Below are positions 37,021 to 44,000 of a stretch of 64,000 nucleotides of DNA, one piece after another. Each line of letters opens with the position of its first letter. Positions within the stretch are counted from its first letter, which is position 1. The stretch covers positions 1 through 64,000 of the forward strand of contig DAOPQC010000009.1 of NCBI GenBank assembly GCA_035358815.1. Reading direction: 5' to 3'. The stretch is from Thermoanaerobaculales bacterium. GTDB taxonomy: Bacteria; Acidobacteriota; Thermoanaerobaculia; Thermoanaerobaculales; Sulfomarinibacteraceae. A program made the translations under genes and the position numbers. The notes under the pieces were generated by a model. It saw only the letters and a list, made by a program, of their open reading frames with translations, had not been told where the DNA came from and did not search any database.

Positions 37021-37115
37021 GAGAGGATATAGGGGATAGGGAATAGGGGATAGGGGAGAGGGGAGAGGGGAGAGGGAACAGGGGATAGGGGAGAGGGAGT
37101 AGGGGAGAGGGCCTA
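37021..37115. repeat. GGGGATA/GGGGAGA tandem array
   Basis: About 13 degenerate 7-base units (GGGGATA, GGGGAGA, GGGAATA) run in tandem. Runs of three to four G make G-quadruplex formation plausible. Shorter related tracts lie near 38.65 kb (C-rich) and 54.38 kb. Confidence 0.7.
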
Positions 37116-37165
37116 GCTGCCTTGTGGGGTAGCCATCCTGGCTGCCTTGTGGGGTAGCCATCCTG
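37116..37165. repeat. two tandem 25-bp hairpin repeats
   Basis: Two identical 25-base units (37116-37140, 37141-37165). Each junction contains arms GGGTAGCCA and TGGCTGCCC around TCC, giving a 9-bp RNA hairpin with one G-U pair. The same unit recurs at 38585-38609. Confidence 0.75.
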
Positions 37166-37174
37166 GCTGCCCAG

Positions 37175-37762
37175 CTACGGGTTCGCGTCGTCATCCGCGA
37201 GGAGCCCGCCGCCGGGACGGTCGAGCCGGCCGGCCCGGTGGAGCTTGGCGAGGTAGTCGTAGACGACGATCGAGCCGGCCACCGCGAGGTTGAGGGAGGG
37301 CACGAGGCCCCACTGCGGGATCTGGACGACGGTCGCCGCGGTCGCGACCAGCTCCTCGGGGATGCCGCCGAGCTCGGCCCCGACCAGGAAGCACGGGCGA
37401 TCCGGGTAGCTCGCCTCGAACAGGCCGACCGCGCGCCGGTGCAGCTCCACCGCCACCAGCTGCCAGCCACGCTGCTCGAGGTGCGACCGGAAGGCGCCGG
37501 CGTCGCGAAGGTGGAGAACGGTGGTGTAGAGCTCGGCGGTGCGCGCGGCCTCGACGTTCCAGTCACGCTCCCCGACCAGCAGCACCTCGGTCGCGGCGGT
37601 GGCGTGGGCGGTGCGCACCAGCGAGCCGACGTTGTGCTCCTTGGAGATGTTCCAGGCCGCGATGGCGAACGGCCGCAGCCCGTCGCGGTAGTCCTGGCGG
37701 CGGCGCTGCCGGCGGTCGGCGCGGCGCGCGGCGGTCCACGCGGCCTTCTTGGGATCCACCAT
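37175..37762 (-). CDS. SpoU-family RNA 2'-O-methyltransferase
   Basis: A 195-residue SPOUT methyltransferase. The three knot motifs are visible: NVGSLVRTAHA (motif 1), PCFLVGAELGGIPEEL (motif 2) and IPQWGLVPSLNLAVAGSIVVYD (motif 3). It transfers methyl from S-adenosylmethionine to a ribose in tRNA or rRNA; the site is unknown. A Lys/Arg-rich N-terminus (AARRADRRQRRRQDYRDG) probably binds RNA. The product is close to the length of TrmH/TrmL types that lack the extra L30-like domain. Confidence 0.88.
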   Translation of the reverse strand: MVDPKKAAWTAARRADRRQRRRQDYRDGLRPFAIAAWNISKEHNVGSLVRTAHATAATEVLLVGERDWNVEAARTAELYTTVLHLRDAGAFRSHLEQRGWQLVAVELHRRAVGLFEASYPDRPCFLVGAELGGIPEELVATAATVVQIPQWGLVPSLNLAVAGSIVVYDYLAKLHRAGRLDRPGGGLLADDDANP

Positions 37763-37804
37763 CGGACCCAGGGTAGAGCATGCGGCCGCCGCCGGGAACC
37801 ACAG

Positions 37805-37920
37805 AAAAAACGAAACCCCGCGCGCGGCGGGATTTCGTCATGGTGGGTATCCCCACCCGGACTTCTTCAGTGGGTTTCGCGGCCGTAAAGTCCGTTGAAC
37901 ACCCGCGGTCCGAAGGGACA
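37805..37920 (-). ncRNA. candidate small RNA of about 116 nt
   Basis: A promoter with a perfect -35 lies just upstream (37926-37954) and an intrinsic terminator ends the unit: stem CGAAA.CCCGC pairing across 37811-37837, then six Ts on the minus strand (37805-37810). In between, GGACTT pairs with AAGTCC, and GGTGGG-GATA-CCCACC forms a perfect hairpin (near 37840-37855). No protein frame with a ribosome site is present. It lies between cdd and the SpoU methyltransferase gene; it could also be an attenuated leader of the latter. I do not recognise a known family. Confidence 0.55.
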
Positions 37921-37925
37921 CCTCC

Positions 37926-37954
37926 AATATGTGTGCACGCCGCGGCTGTGTCAA
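37926..37954 (-). promoter_or_regulatory. promoter of the candidate small RNA
   Basis: TTGACA (37949-37954), 17-base spacer, CATATT (37926-37931). The predicted start is near 37920. Confidence 0.6.
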
Positions 37955-38056
37955 GGGGGCGTGGGAGCTCGTCTTCGGGAGCGAATCCGACCGCGCCGAC
38001 GGTGAGACTCCCGGCCGCTGGATGAGCTTGGCTGCAGGCCTCGATCTGCCCGGGGA

Positions 38057-38467
38057 TCAGCCGCGCTCGAGCGTCCGCCCGTCGAAGGCGTGGGGCAGCA
38101 GCTGGGACACCGAGGTGACGACCCGTTCACCGGCCGGGTTGGCCAGGATGACCGGGAAGTCACCGAACTCCGACAGCACCTGCCGGCAGGCGCCGCACGG
38201 CGAGGCCGGCGGCACGGAGTCCGTGACCACGGCGAGCGCCTGGAAGCGGCGAGCGCCGGCGGCCACGGCCGCCGCCACCGCGTTCCGCTCGGCGCAGACC
38301 GAGAGGCCGAACGAGGCGTTCTCGACGTTGCAGCCGCTGCTCAACCGTCGGTCCGGCAGCAGCAGCGCCGCTCCGACCCGAAACTGCGAGTAGGGGGCGT
38401 AGGCGTGGTCCCGCGCCGCGGTGGCCGCTGCGACCAGGCGGTCGATGTCATCAGAAGAGAAATCCAT
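38057..38467 (-). CDS. cdd: cytidine deaminase
   Basis: A 136-residue homotetrameric-type cytidine deaminase. Zinc and catalytic residues are C58-A-E60 and C91-G-A-C94, with YAPYSQFRVGAAL and GCNVENASFGL for substrate binding. It salvages cytidine and deoxycytidine to uridine forms. ATG 38467 lies six bases after the -10 TATCAT, so the mRNA is probably leaderless; the GGAGCC between them could alternatively pass for a ribosome site. The frame further upstream runs into intergenic repeats and is not coding. Confidence 0.94.
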   Translation of the reverse strand: MDFSSDDIDRLVAAATAARDHAYAPYSQFRVGAALLLPDRRLSSGCNVENASFGLSVCAERNAVAAAVAAGARRFQALAVVTDSVPPASPCGACRQVLSEFGDFPVILANPAGERVVTSVSQLLPHAFDGRTLERG

Positions 38468-38473
38468 GGCTCC

Positions 38474-38479
38474 ATGATA
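38474..38479 (-). promoter_or_regulatory. -10 element (TATCAT) of the cdd promoter
   Basis: TATCAT ends six bases before the cdd ATG on the minus strand, the same spacing as at other leaderless starts in the window. Confidence 0.5.
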
Positions 38480-38527
38480 CCGAGCCGAATGAGGTGCGGA
38501 GCGCCCGTTGTCGATTCTGACCTTCTC

Positions 38528-38685
38528 TCGGGAACGGGAACGGGGACGGGAACGACAGCTGGCCGTTGTGGGGTCGCCATCCTGGCTGCCTTGTGGGGTA
38601 GCCATCCTGGCTGCCCGGAAGCGGGCGCGGGCGAGGGGGCGGGCGGGGGCCCTACCCCCTATTCCCTACATCCCATCCCCTCAAG
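38528..38685. repeat. mosaic of G-rich hexamer arrays, 25-bp hairpin repeats and a C-rich heptamer tract
   Basis: In order: GGGAAC/GGGGAC hexamers (38528-38556), a diverged 27-base copy (38558-38584) and an exact 25-base copy (38585-38609) of the hairpin repeat seen at 37.1 kb, then GGGCGC-type units (38612-38650) and a C-rich tract of TACCCC/TTCCC units (38651-38682). Confidence 0.65.
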
Positions 38686-38711
38686 AAAAAGGTGACCGCC
38701 CGAAGGCGGTC
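38686..38711 (-). terminator. intrinsic terminator of the FecR-domain gene
   Basis: GACCGCC and GGCGGTC form a 7-bp stem with a tetraloop (38694-38711); on the minus strand it is followed by ACC and TTTTTC. It lies 40 bases past the stop at 38751. Confidence 0.75.
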
Positions 38712-38750
38712 GATGGAGACGTGTGATGTCGCTTGAGGATCTGGCTGTCG

Positions 38751-40895
38751 TCACCGCCGGTGAGAACCGGACGACGGTCGCGAGCTCGTCGCCCCGCCGC
38801 CGGAGCTCCCCGCGTGCGATCGGGAGGTCGCGCCGCTCCCGGCCGAGCGGGGCGCTGACGAGGAACCGCGAGCCGAGGCCGTCGGGTTGCGAGGCGCGGG
38901 CCGGCTCGAGCTGACGGTCGGGCCGGTGCGGGACGGCGCGGAGCGCGGCACGATCACCGGGCTCTGCGATCCGCCGCCACCTGCCGGCCCCGGCATCACC
39001 CGGCTGCTCGGCGCTCGGTAGCGGGAGCCCAGGTCGACCGGCTGCCGGGCGAGGCTGCCGCCCCTCAGGTAGGGGGACGCAGCCTGCGCGCCTGACGGGC
39101 TCCCGGCCGACGCCGGCCGTGACCGCGGAACGAAGGGGTTGCTGGCGACGGACCCGCTGTGGACCCGGCTGTTCGTCCCCCCGCCGGTGGACGGGCGAGC
39201 CGTGCCTGCTGCCGGCTGCCCGGAACCCCCGTGCAGGGGCGACGACGGCGACGTGGTCAGCACGCGCCGGTCGGTGGCCGTCTCCGCGGCCCGGGGGGCC
39301 GCGGTCCCGCGCGCCGCGGTTGAGCCGGCCGCCGTCTCGCGAGGCGCGTTGGTGCGGACCGTCGTGCTCCGCGATCCGGCCGAGCGCCGCGTGACCGCCT
39401 CGAGGGTCGTCGGCTCGACGAGCCGCAGCGCGTCCTCGCCGCGCAGGCTCGCGTCGCGCGCCATGACCGGTGTGATGTCGCGGGTGGTGCCGCGCTCGAC
39501 GTCGCGGAAGACCCGCTCGAGCTCGGCTGACGGGCGCGCCATCGACGGCGGCGCGGTGGCCAGGGCATCGGACATGACGACGCCCATGGCGTCCTGGCCG
39601 CGCAGCGCGCTCTCGCCCGGCTGCACGAGCCGGGACAGGTGCGGGCTCGCGAAGTCCCGGGTCGAGATGACGTTCCAACCGGCGCGGTCGATCCCGGCCA
39701 CGCGCACCCGGCCCTTGAGATCGAGCGCCACCTCGTTCGGCCGGGTGATCGCGGCGCGATGGACGTCTCTCGCGGACCCGCCTTCGCCCCCGCTGCCCGG
39801 GCGCGGAATCGCGTCCCGCCGCGGCGGCTGGCCTCCCCCGCCGCCGGGGTGGCCGGGGTAAGGATCGTAGGGGTAGCCGTAGTAGTAGCCGTAGCTCGGC
39901 CAGTACCATCCCCAGTAGTAGCCGCACGGGGCCCAGCCGACGTAGCCGGGCCACCAGCACCAGCTCACCCAGGCCGGGCTCCAGTAGGGCTGCCAGCCCC
40001 AGACCCAGCCGAAGCCGGCAGCGAAGTACCACGAGCCGTAGTGGTACGGCAGCCAGCCCCAGGGCTCGTAGGAGATCCACGACCATCCGGGCTCGGTCCA
40101 GTACCAGCGCCCGGCGGTGTAGGGACGCCACGAGTCGTCCACGGTCGGCTGCCAGGCCCAGGTGTTGTACTCGGAGACGTAGACCCAGTTGCCGTAGTTG
40201 TCGAGCTGGGCGGCCTGGCGGTCGTAGCGGGCGTCGACGTGGACCGCGCTCTCGCCGCGGATGACCTGCCGGCGCTGCTCGACCCAGCTTGCGAAGTCGT
40301 CGCCGATGTTCAGCACGGACTCGGAGCCGACCACCTCGCCGCCGCTCACCAGGGTCGCTGACTGGGCGCGCACGAGCACGCCGCCCGCGATGGTGGAGGC
40401 CTCGGCGAGCCCTTCCCACACCTCGACCCGGAGGCCCTCGGAGGGCAGCGCCTCCACCCGGTAAAGCCCGGTGTCGTTGAGGTAGACGGTGGCGGACCGG
40501 CCATCGATGCGGACCGGCTGGTTGGTCAACCGATGGGGGCCGACCTCGACCACGATCGTGCCCTCGCCGAGGAACAGCACGGTCTGCTCGGCGTTGACGT
40601 CGCGGCTGAACGCCACGGCGTCGAGGCTAAGGGTCGTGTACTCGTCGATCCAGACCGCGTTCCCGTCGGCGAGCATGACCTCCATCCGCGCCTCGCGGGC
40701 GGTGTCGATGCGGTCCCCCGGAGCGAGCGGCATGTTGATGACGGCCTCGATGCTGTCCTGCTGGGTCGCCGGCTGGACGGTGGCGTAGCGCTCGAGGTAG
40801 GAGATGTAGCTCAGCGAGGTCAGCTCGTCCCCTTCGGAGGCCAGCAGCGGCCCCGCGACCCCGGCCAGGAGTGCCGTCAGTAGGAGCTTCCTCAT
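38751..40895 (-). CDS. exported FecR-domain / DUF6600 Trp-Tyr-rich protein
   Basis: A 714-residue exported protein. Signal peptide 1-19. Residues about 50-150 form a FecR-like domain (APGDRIDTAREARMEVMLAD; GEGTIVVEVGP; GLRVEVWEGLAEAS). Residues 200-330 are extraordinarily rich in Trp, Tyr, Gly and Pro, as in DUF6600 (RWYWTEPGWSWISYEPWGW and similar). The C-terminal 350 residues are low-complexity Ser, Arg, Pro and Thr and probably disordered. No transmembrane span follows, so it is periplasmic or surface exposed. FecR domains normally sense and control sigma factors, but none is encoded next to it, so a structural role is as likely. ATG 40895 follows GGGAGG. Confidence 0.8.
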   Translation of the reverse strand: MRKLLLTALLAGVAGPLLASEGDELTSLSYISYLERYATVQPATQQDSIEAVINMPLAPGDRIDTAREARMEVMLADGNAVWIDEYTTLSLDAVAFSRDVNAEQTVLFLGEGTIVVEVGPHRLTNQPVRIDGRSATVYLNDTGLYRVEALPSEGLRVEVWEGLAEASTIAGGVLVRAQSATLVSGGEVVGSESVLNIGDDFASWVEQRRQVIRGESAVHVDARYDRQAAQLDNYGNWVYVSEYNTWAWQPTVDDSWRPYTAGRWYWTEPGWSWISYEPWGWLPYHYGSWYFAAGFGWVWGWQPYWSPAWVSWCWWPGYVGWAPCGYYWGWYWPSYGYYYGYPYDPYPGHPGGGGGQPPRRDAIPRPGSGGEGGSARDVHRAAITRPNEVALDLKGRVRVAGIDRAGWNVISTRDFASPHLSRLVQPGESALRGQDAMGVVMSDALATAPPSMARPSAELERVFRDVERGTTRDITPVMARDASLRGEDALRLVEPTTLEAVTRRSAGSRSTTVRTNAPRETAAGSTAARGTAAPRAAETATDRRVLTTSPSSPLHGGSGQPAAGTARPSTGGGTNSRVHSGSVASNPFVPRSRPASAGSPSGAQAASPYLRGGSLARQPVDLGSRYRAPSSRVMPGPAGGGGSQSPVIVPRSAPSRTGPTVSSSRPAPRNPTASARGSSSAPRSAGSGATSRSHAGSSGGGATSSRPSSGSHRR

Positions 40896-41345
40896 CGTCC
40901 ACCTCCCGTTCCGCCAACAGGCAGTGCAACCGACGTGCCAGCGGGATTTCGGGAACGCGGTGCGTTCACCCGTTTCCGTTTCCGTCTCCGCGCCCCTGCC
41001 CGAGATGGCGCTCGTGCACCGTGCGGTCTCATCGGGGACGGAGACGGGCACGGAGACGGGCAGGGAGACGGGCAGGGACGCGGGCGGCGGCCATTTGACC
41101 TGTCACCGGTCACCGATCACTCTCCCGGAGGCGGGAACGGGAACGGGAATCCGGCTTCGCCTTCCGGCTCCGTTCGGCGAACTCCGCCGTGACGAGTCGG
41201 CTCCGCCGTGACAAGCGGGGACGGGCACCCTTCGACTCGCGGCGCTGCGGCGCCGCTCGCTCAGGGCAGGCCCCTCGGGCTCGGAAGCGGAAGCGGGCGG
41301 GCGCCCAATCCCCCAGATCCCAGATCCTGGCCGGGTGGGGGCGGA
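40896..41345. repeat. intergenic paired hexamer arrays
   Basis: A C-rich array (TTTCCG/CTCCGC units, 40966-41000) and a G-rich array (GGAGACGGGCAC units, 41035-41092) face each other across a core of about 35 bases. Further G-rich units lie at 41131-41155 and 41280-41305. No gene or RNA is seen here. Confidence 0.6.
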
Positions 41346-42050
41346 TCACCGAGGGTGGAGGCGGGAGATCTCGACGAGCTGCTGGGACTGGCGGACCTTG
41401 ACCAGGGTGCCGGCGGGGTAGCAGCCGCCGCGCAGGGTCGCGTTGGGGTAGGTCACGCTGCCCGGCCCGAGCAGCACGCCGGGGTTGAGAACGGTGTTGC
41501 AGCCGGTCTTGCAGCCGTCGCCGAGCACCGCGCCGAACTTGCGCAATCCGGTGTGGACGATCTCGCCCCGGTGGTGGAAGGTGACCTCGCGGCCGACGTT
41601 CTTGACGTTGGACAGGATGGTGCCGGCGCCGAGGTTGACGTCCCGGCCGAGCACCGAGTCGCCGACGTAGTTCTGGTGCGGGGCCTTGGCCCCGGGCAGC
41701 AGCACCGAGCCCTTGACCTCGGTGTGGGCGCCGACCAGGCTGCCGCTGCCGAGCACCACGTGCTCGCGAACGTAGGCGCCGGTCCGCACCGTCACCCCGG
41801 CCTCGAGGACCGCGGGGCCGACGATGACCGCGCCCGGCTCGATCCGGCAGCCGGCGGCGATCGCGATCCGGTCGCCGAGGAGGTGCACCCCGACCGGCAC
41901 CTCGATCTCGACGTCCCATCGCGACCAGTCTTCGAGATACGCCCGGAGACGGTCGCCGAGGGCGCTCCACACCGGCGCGTCGAGGCCGAACAGGTCGCGG
42001 TGCGGGAATCCCTCGAGGTCGAAGAACTGGCTGGCGCTCAGCTCGTTCAT
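41346..42050 (-). CDS. left-handed beta-helix protein, GlmU/acyltransferase-like
   Basis: A 234-residue hexapeptide-repeat protein. After about 60 residues come turns such as GCRIEPGAVIVGPAVLEAGVTVRTGAYVRE and GKAPHQNYVGDSVLGRDVNLG-like coils, closely resembling the acetyltransferase half of GlmU and related sugar-nucleotide enzymes. No nucleotidyltransferase domain is fused. The equivalent of the GlmU active-site region (KAPHQNYVGDS) is present, so acyl transfer to a sugar is plausible. Its start overlaps the stop of the SpoIIE gene as ATGA, so the two are translationally coupled. Confidence 0.78.
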   Translation of the reverse strand: MNELSASQFFDLEGFPHRDLFGLDAPVWSALGDRLRAYLEDWSRWDVEIEVPVGVHLLGDRIAIAAGCRIEPGAVIVGPAVLEAGVTVRTGAYVREHVVLGSGSLVGAHTEVKGSVLLPGAKAPHQNYVGDSVLGRDVNLGAGTILSNVKNVGREVTFHHRGEIVHTGLRKFGAVLGDGCKTGCNTVLNPGVLLGPGSVTYPNATLRGGCYPAGTLVKVRQSQQLVEISRLHPR

Positions 42051-43279
42051 GCCGGAGCCTCCTCGAGCTCCTCGGCTCGGCGCTTGACCACGACCACCGT
42101 CTGGTCGTCGGTGGGGTGCGACGTCTGGCTGAACTCTGCGAGATCGGCGATCACCCGCTCGACGATCGCCACCGGGTCGCGCCGGCGCGCCGTGTGCACG
42201 ACGTGCAGCAGCCGGTCCTCGCCGTACTCCTCGGTCGACCCTGGAGCCCTGGCCTCGATGACGCCGTCGGTGTACAGGACGAGCAGCTCACCCGGATCGA
42301 TCTGGGTGATGCCGATCTCGTAGGTGGCTGACGGCGTCGGGCCGATGATCATGCCGCCCGTCTGCAGCCGGTCGGTGAGCCCGTCGTCGTGGATCAGCAG
42401 GGCCGGCGGGTGCCCGGCGTTGCAGTAGAGCACGGTGCCGTTGGCGTGAAGCTCGGCGAGGAACAGGGAGACGAACTTGGTGGCGAGGCGGCTGCGGTGG
42501 ATGATCGTGTTGAGTCGCTCGACGGTGGCGGTCAGCTTGAACTCCCGCGACAGGCCCATGCGCAGGCCGGTGAAGACGTCGCGAACCTGGAGGGCGGCGG
42601 GCAGGCCGTGGCCGGTGGCGTCGGCGACCACCACCACGAAGAGGTCCTCGGCGAGGGTGATGACGTCGTAGAAGTCGCCGCCGACGACCTCGGCGGTCAC
42701 GCTGCGGGCGGCGATCTCGAAATCGCCGGTGCGAGGGAGGTGGCGCGGCAGGATCGAGCTCTGGATGAGCCGGGCCTCCTCCATGACCTCCTGCATTTGC
42801 TCGTCGCGCAGCTTCTGGTTGATCGCGAGGCGGATGATGTTGAGGGTCGCGATCAGGTCGTCGCGGACCTCGATGCCCTGCAGGATGTCGAAGGACAGCA
42901 CGAACCTGCCGTCGGCCACCGACACCGCGGCGAACCAGTCGCGCGTTCCGAGGTCGGCCTCGAGGCGCTGGTCGAGCCGTGCGTCGTCCCGGGACATGAC
43001 CAGCGACCCGGTGTCGAGCAGCTGCTCGAAAGGCGGGTAGGTCCGCCAGATCCGCAAGCCGAGCGGCGCCTTGGCGACGTCGCCGAAGGTGGTCACCAGC
43101 TCGTAGCTGCCGTTGTCCTGCGAGTAGATCCGACCGCCGCGGATTCCGAGGTCCTCGGCGAAGACCCGCGCCAGGAGCTGCGCGGTGTCGTGGATGGTCT
43201 CGAGCGGCGTCGAACCCAGCGCGATCGTCTCCAGCGCCTGCTCGATGCGCCGGAAGAGGGAGATGGAACGACGCGGCAT
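42047..43279 (-). CDS. SpoIIE/PP2C-type phosphatase with a GAF-like sensor domain
   Basis: A 410-residue protein: a GAF-like domain (about 15-155), a short coiled coil (ILPRHLPRTGDFEIAARSV is the RsbU linker), and a PP2C/SpoIIE domain with EVVGGDFYDVI, VVADATGHGLPAAL and DDQTVVVVKRR, the metal-binding Asp residues of this class. These enzymes dephosphorylate anti-sigma antagonists in partner-switch systems; no partner is encoded next to it. A -10-like CATGAT (43286-43291) sits six bases before the ATG, so this too may be leaderless. Confidence 0.88.
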   Translation of the reverse strand: MPRRSISLFRRIEQALETIALGSTPLETIHDTAQLLARVFAEDLGIRGGRIYSQDNGSYELVTTFGDVAKAPLGLRIWRTYPPFEQLLDTGSLVMSRDDARLDQRLEADLGTRDWFAAVSVADGRFVLSFDILQGIEVRDDLIATLNIIRLAINQKLRDEQMQEVMEEARLIQSSILPRHLPRTGDFEIAARSVTAEVVGGDFYDVITLAEDLFVVVVADATGHGLPAALQVRDVFTGLRMGLSREFKLTATVERLNTIIHRSRLATKFVSLFLAELHANGTVLYCNAGHPPALLIHDDGLTDRLQTGGMIIGPTPSATYEIGITQIDPGELLVLYTDGVIEARAPGSTEEYGEDRLLHVVHTARRRDPVAIVERVIADLAEFSQTSHPTDDQTVVVVKRRAEELEEAPA

Positions 43280-43379
43280 GACCGGATCATGCCACGGGAC
43301 CGAGCGCCAGCACAAGAACGCCGGTCCCCGAGAGCCAGGTGGTATCATGCGCGCCGGCGTTCGCGCCGCAGGAGGTCGA

Positions 43380-43865
43380 GTGTCGCGAGCTCTGGCGCTC
43401 GGTTCGGTCGTGCTCGTGGTGGCTGTCGCAGCCGGCTGCGGCGGTCGCCGGGACGGCGCGCCGTCCCCGCAGGTCGATCAGGCGGTGACCTCGCACGCCC
43501 GCGCCGAGGTCAAGTGGGAGACCGATTGGAGCCGCGCCTTCGAGCGAGCGCGACGCGAAGGCAAGCCGGTGCTGGTGAACTTCTACGCGGAGTGGTGCGT
43601 CTGGTGCAAGCACCTCGAGACGATCACCTTTCGCGATCAGAAGGTCGCGGCCCTGCTCGCGGAGCGGGTGGTGCCGCTCAGCGTCGACATCGACGGCGAC
43701 GTCCAGCAGCTGATCCGCGATCACCGCATCGAGGCCCCGCCGACGATCGTGGTGTTCGACCCGGCCGGGGCGGAGCTGGGGCGCATCCCCGGCTACCTGC
43801 CGCCCACCGGCTTCCTCGGCACCGTCGAGCGGATGCTGGCGGCCCCGCCGCCCGCCTCGAGCTGA
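43380..43865 (+). CDS. thioredoxin-fold lipoprotein
   Basis: A 161-residue lipoprotein: GTG start behind AGGAGG, hydrophobic signal and lipobox VAAGC (Cys20). The mature domain has VLVNFYAEWCVWCKHLE with the redox pair C73-V-W-C76, VPLSVDIDGD and the cis-Pro region IEAPPTIVVFD. It resembles DsbD C-terminal and thioredoxin-like periplasmic reductases, which supply electrons to envelope proteins. A -10 (TATCAT, 43343-43348) is upstream. The neighbours on both sides are on the opposite strand, so it is monocistronic. Confidence 0.87.
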   Translation: MSRALALGSVVLVVAVAAGCGGRRDGAPSPQVDQAVTSHARAEVKWETDWSRAFERARREGKPVLVNFYAEWCVWCKHLETITFRDQKVAALLAERVVPLSVDIDGDVQQLIRDHRIEAPPTIVVFDPAGAELGRIPGYLPPTGFLGTVERMLAAPPPASS

Positions 43866-44000
43866 TCGGCGCCGGCCGAGGCCGCGCCGGGTGCGGGCGC
43901 CCGGCGGCGGCACGAACCGGTCAGAATGCGCGCAGCGCCCTCCGAGCACCGTGCGGGGCCACGCCAGCCACGACGACCCCGCTCGGAGCCCGTCCAGCGG

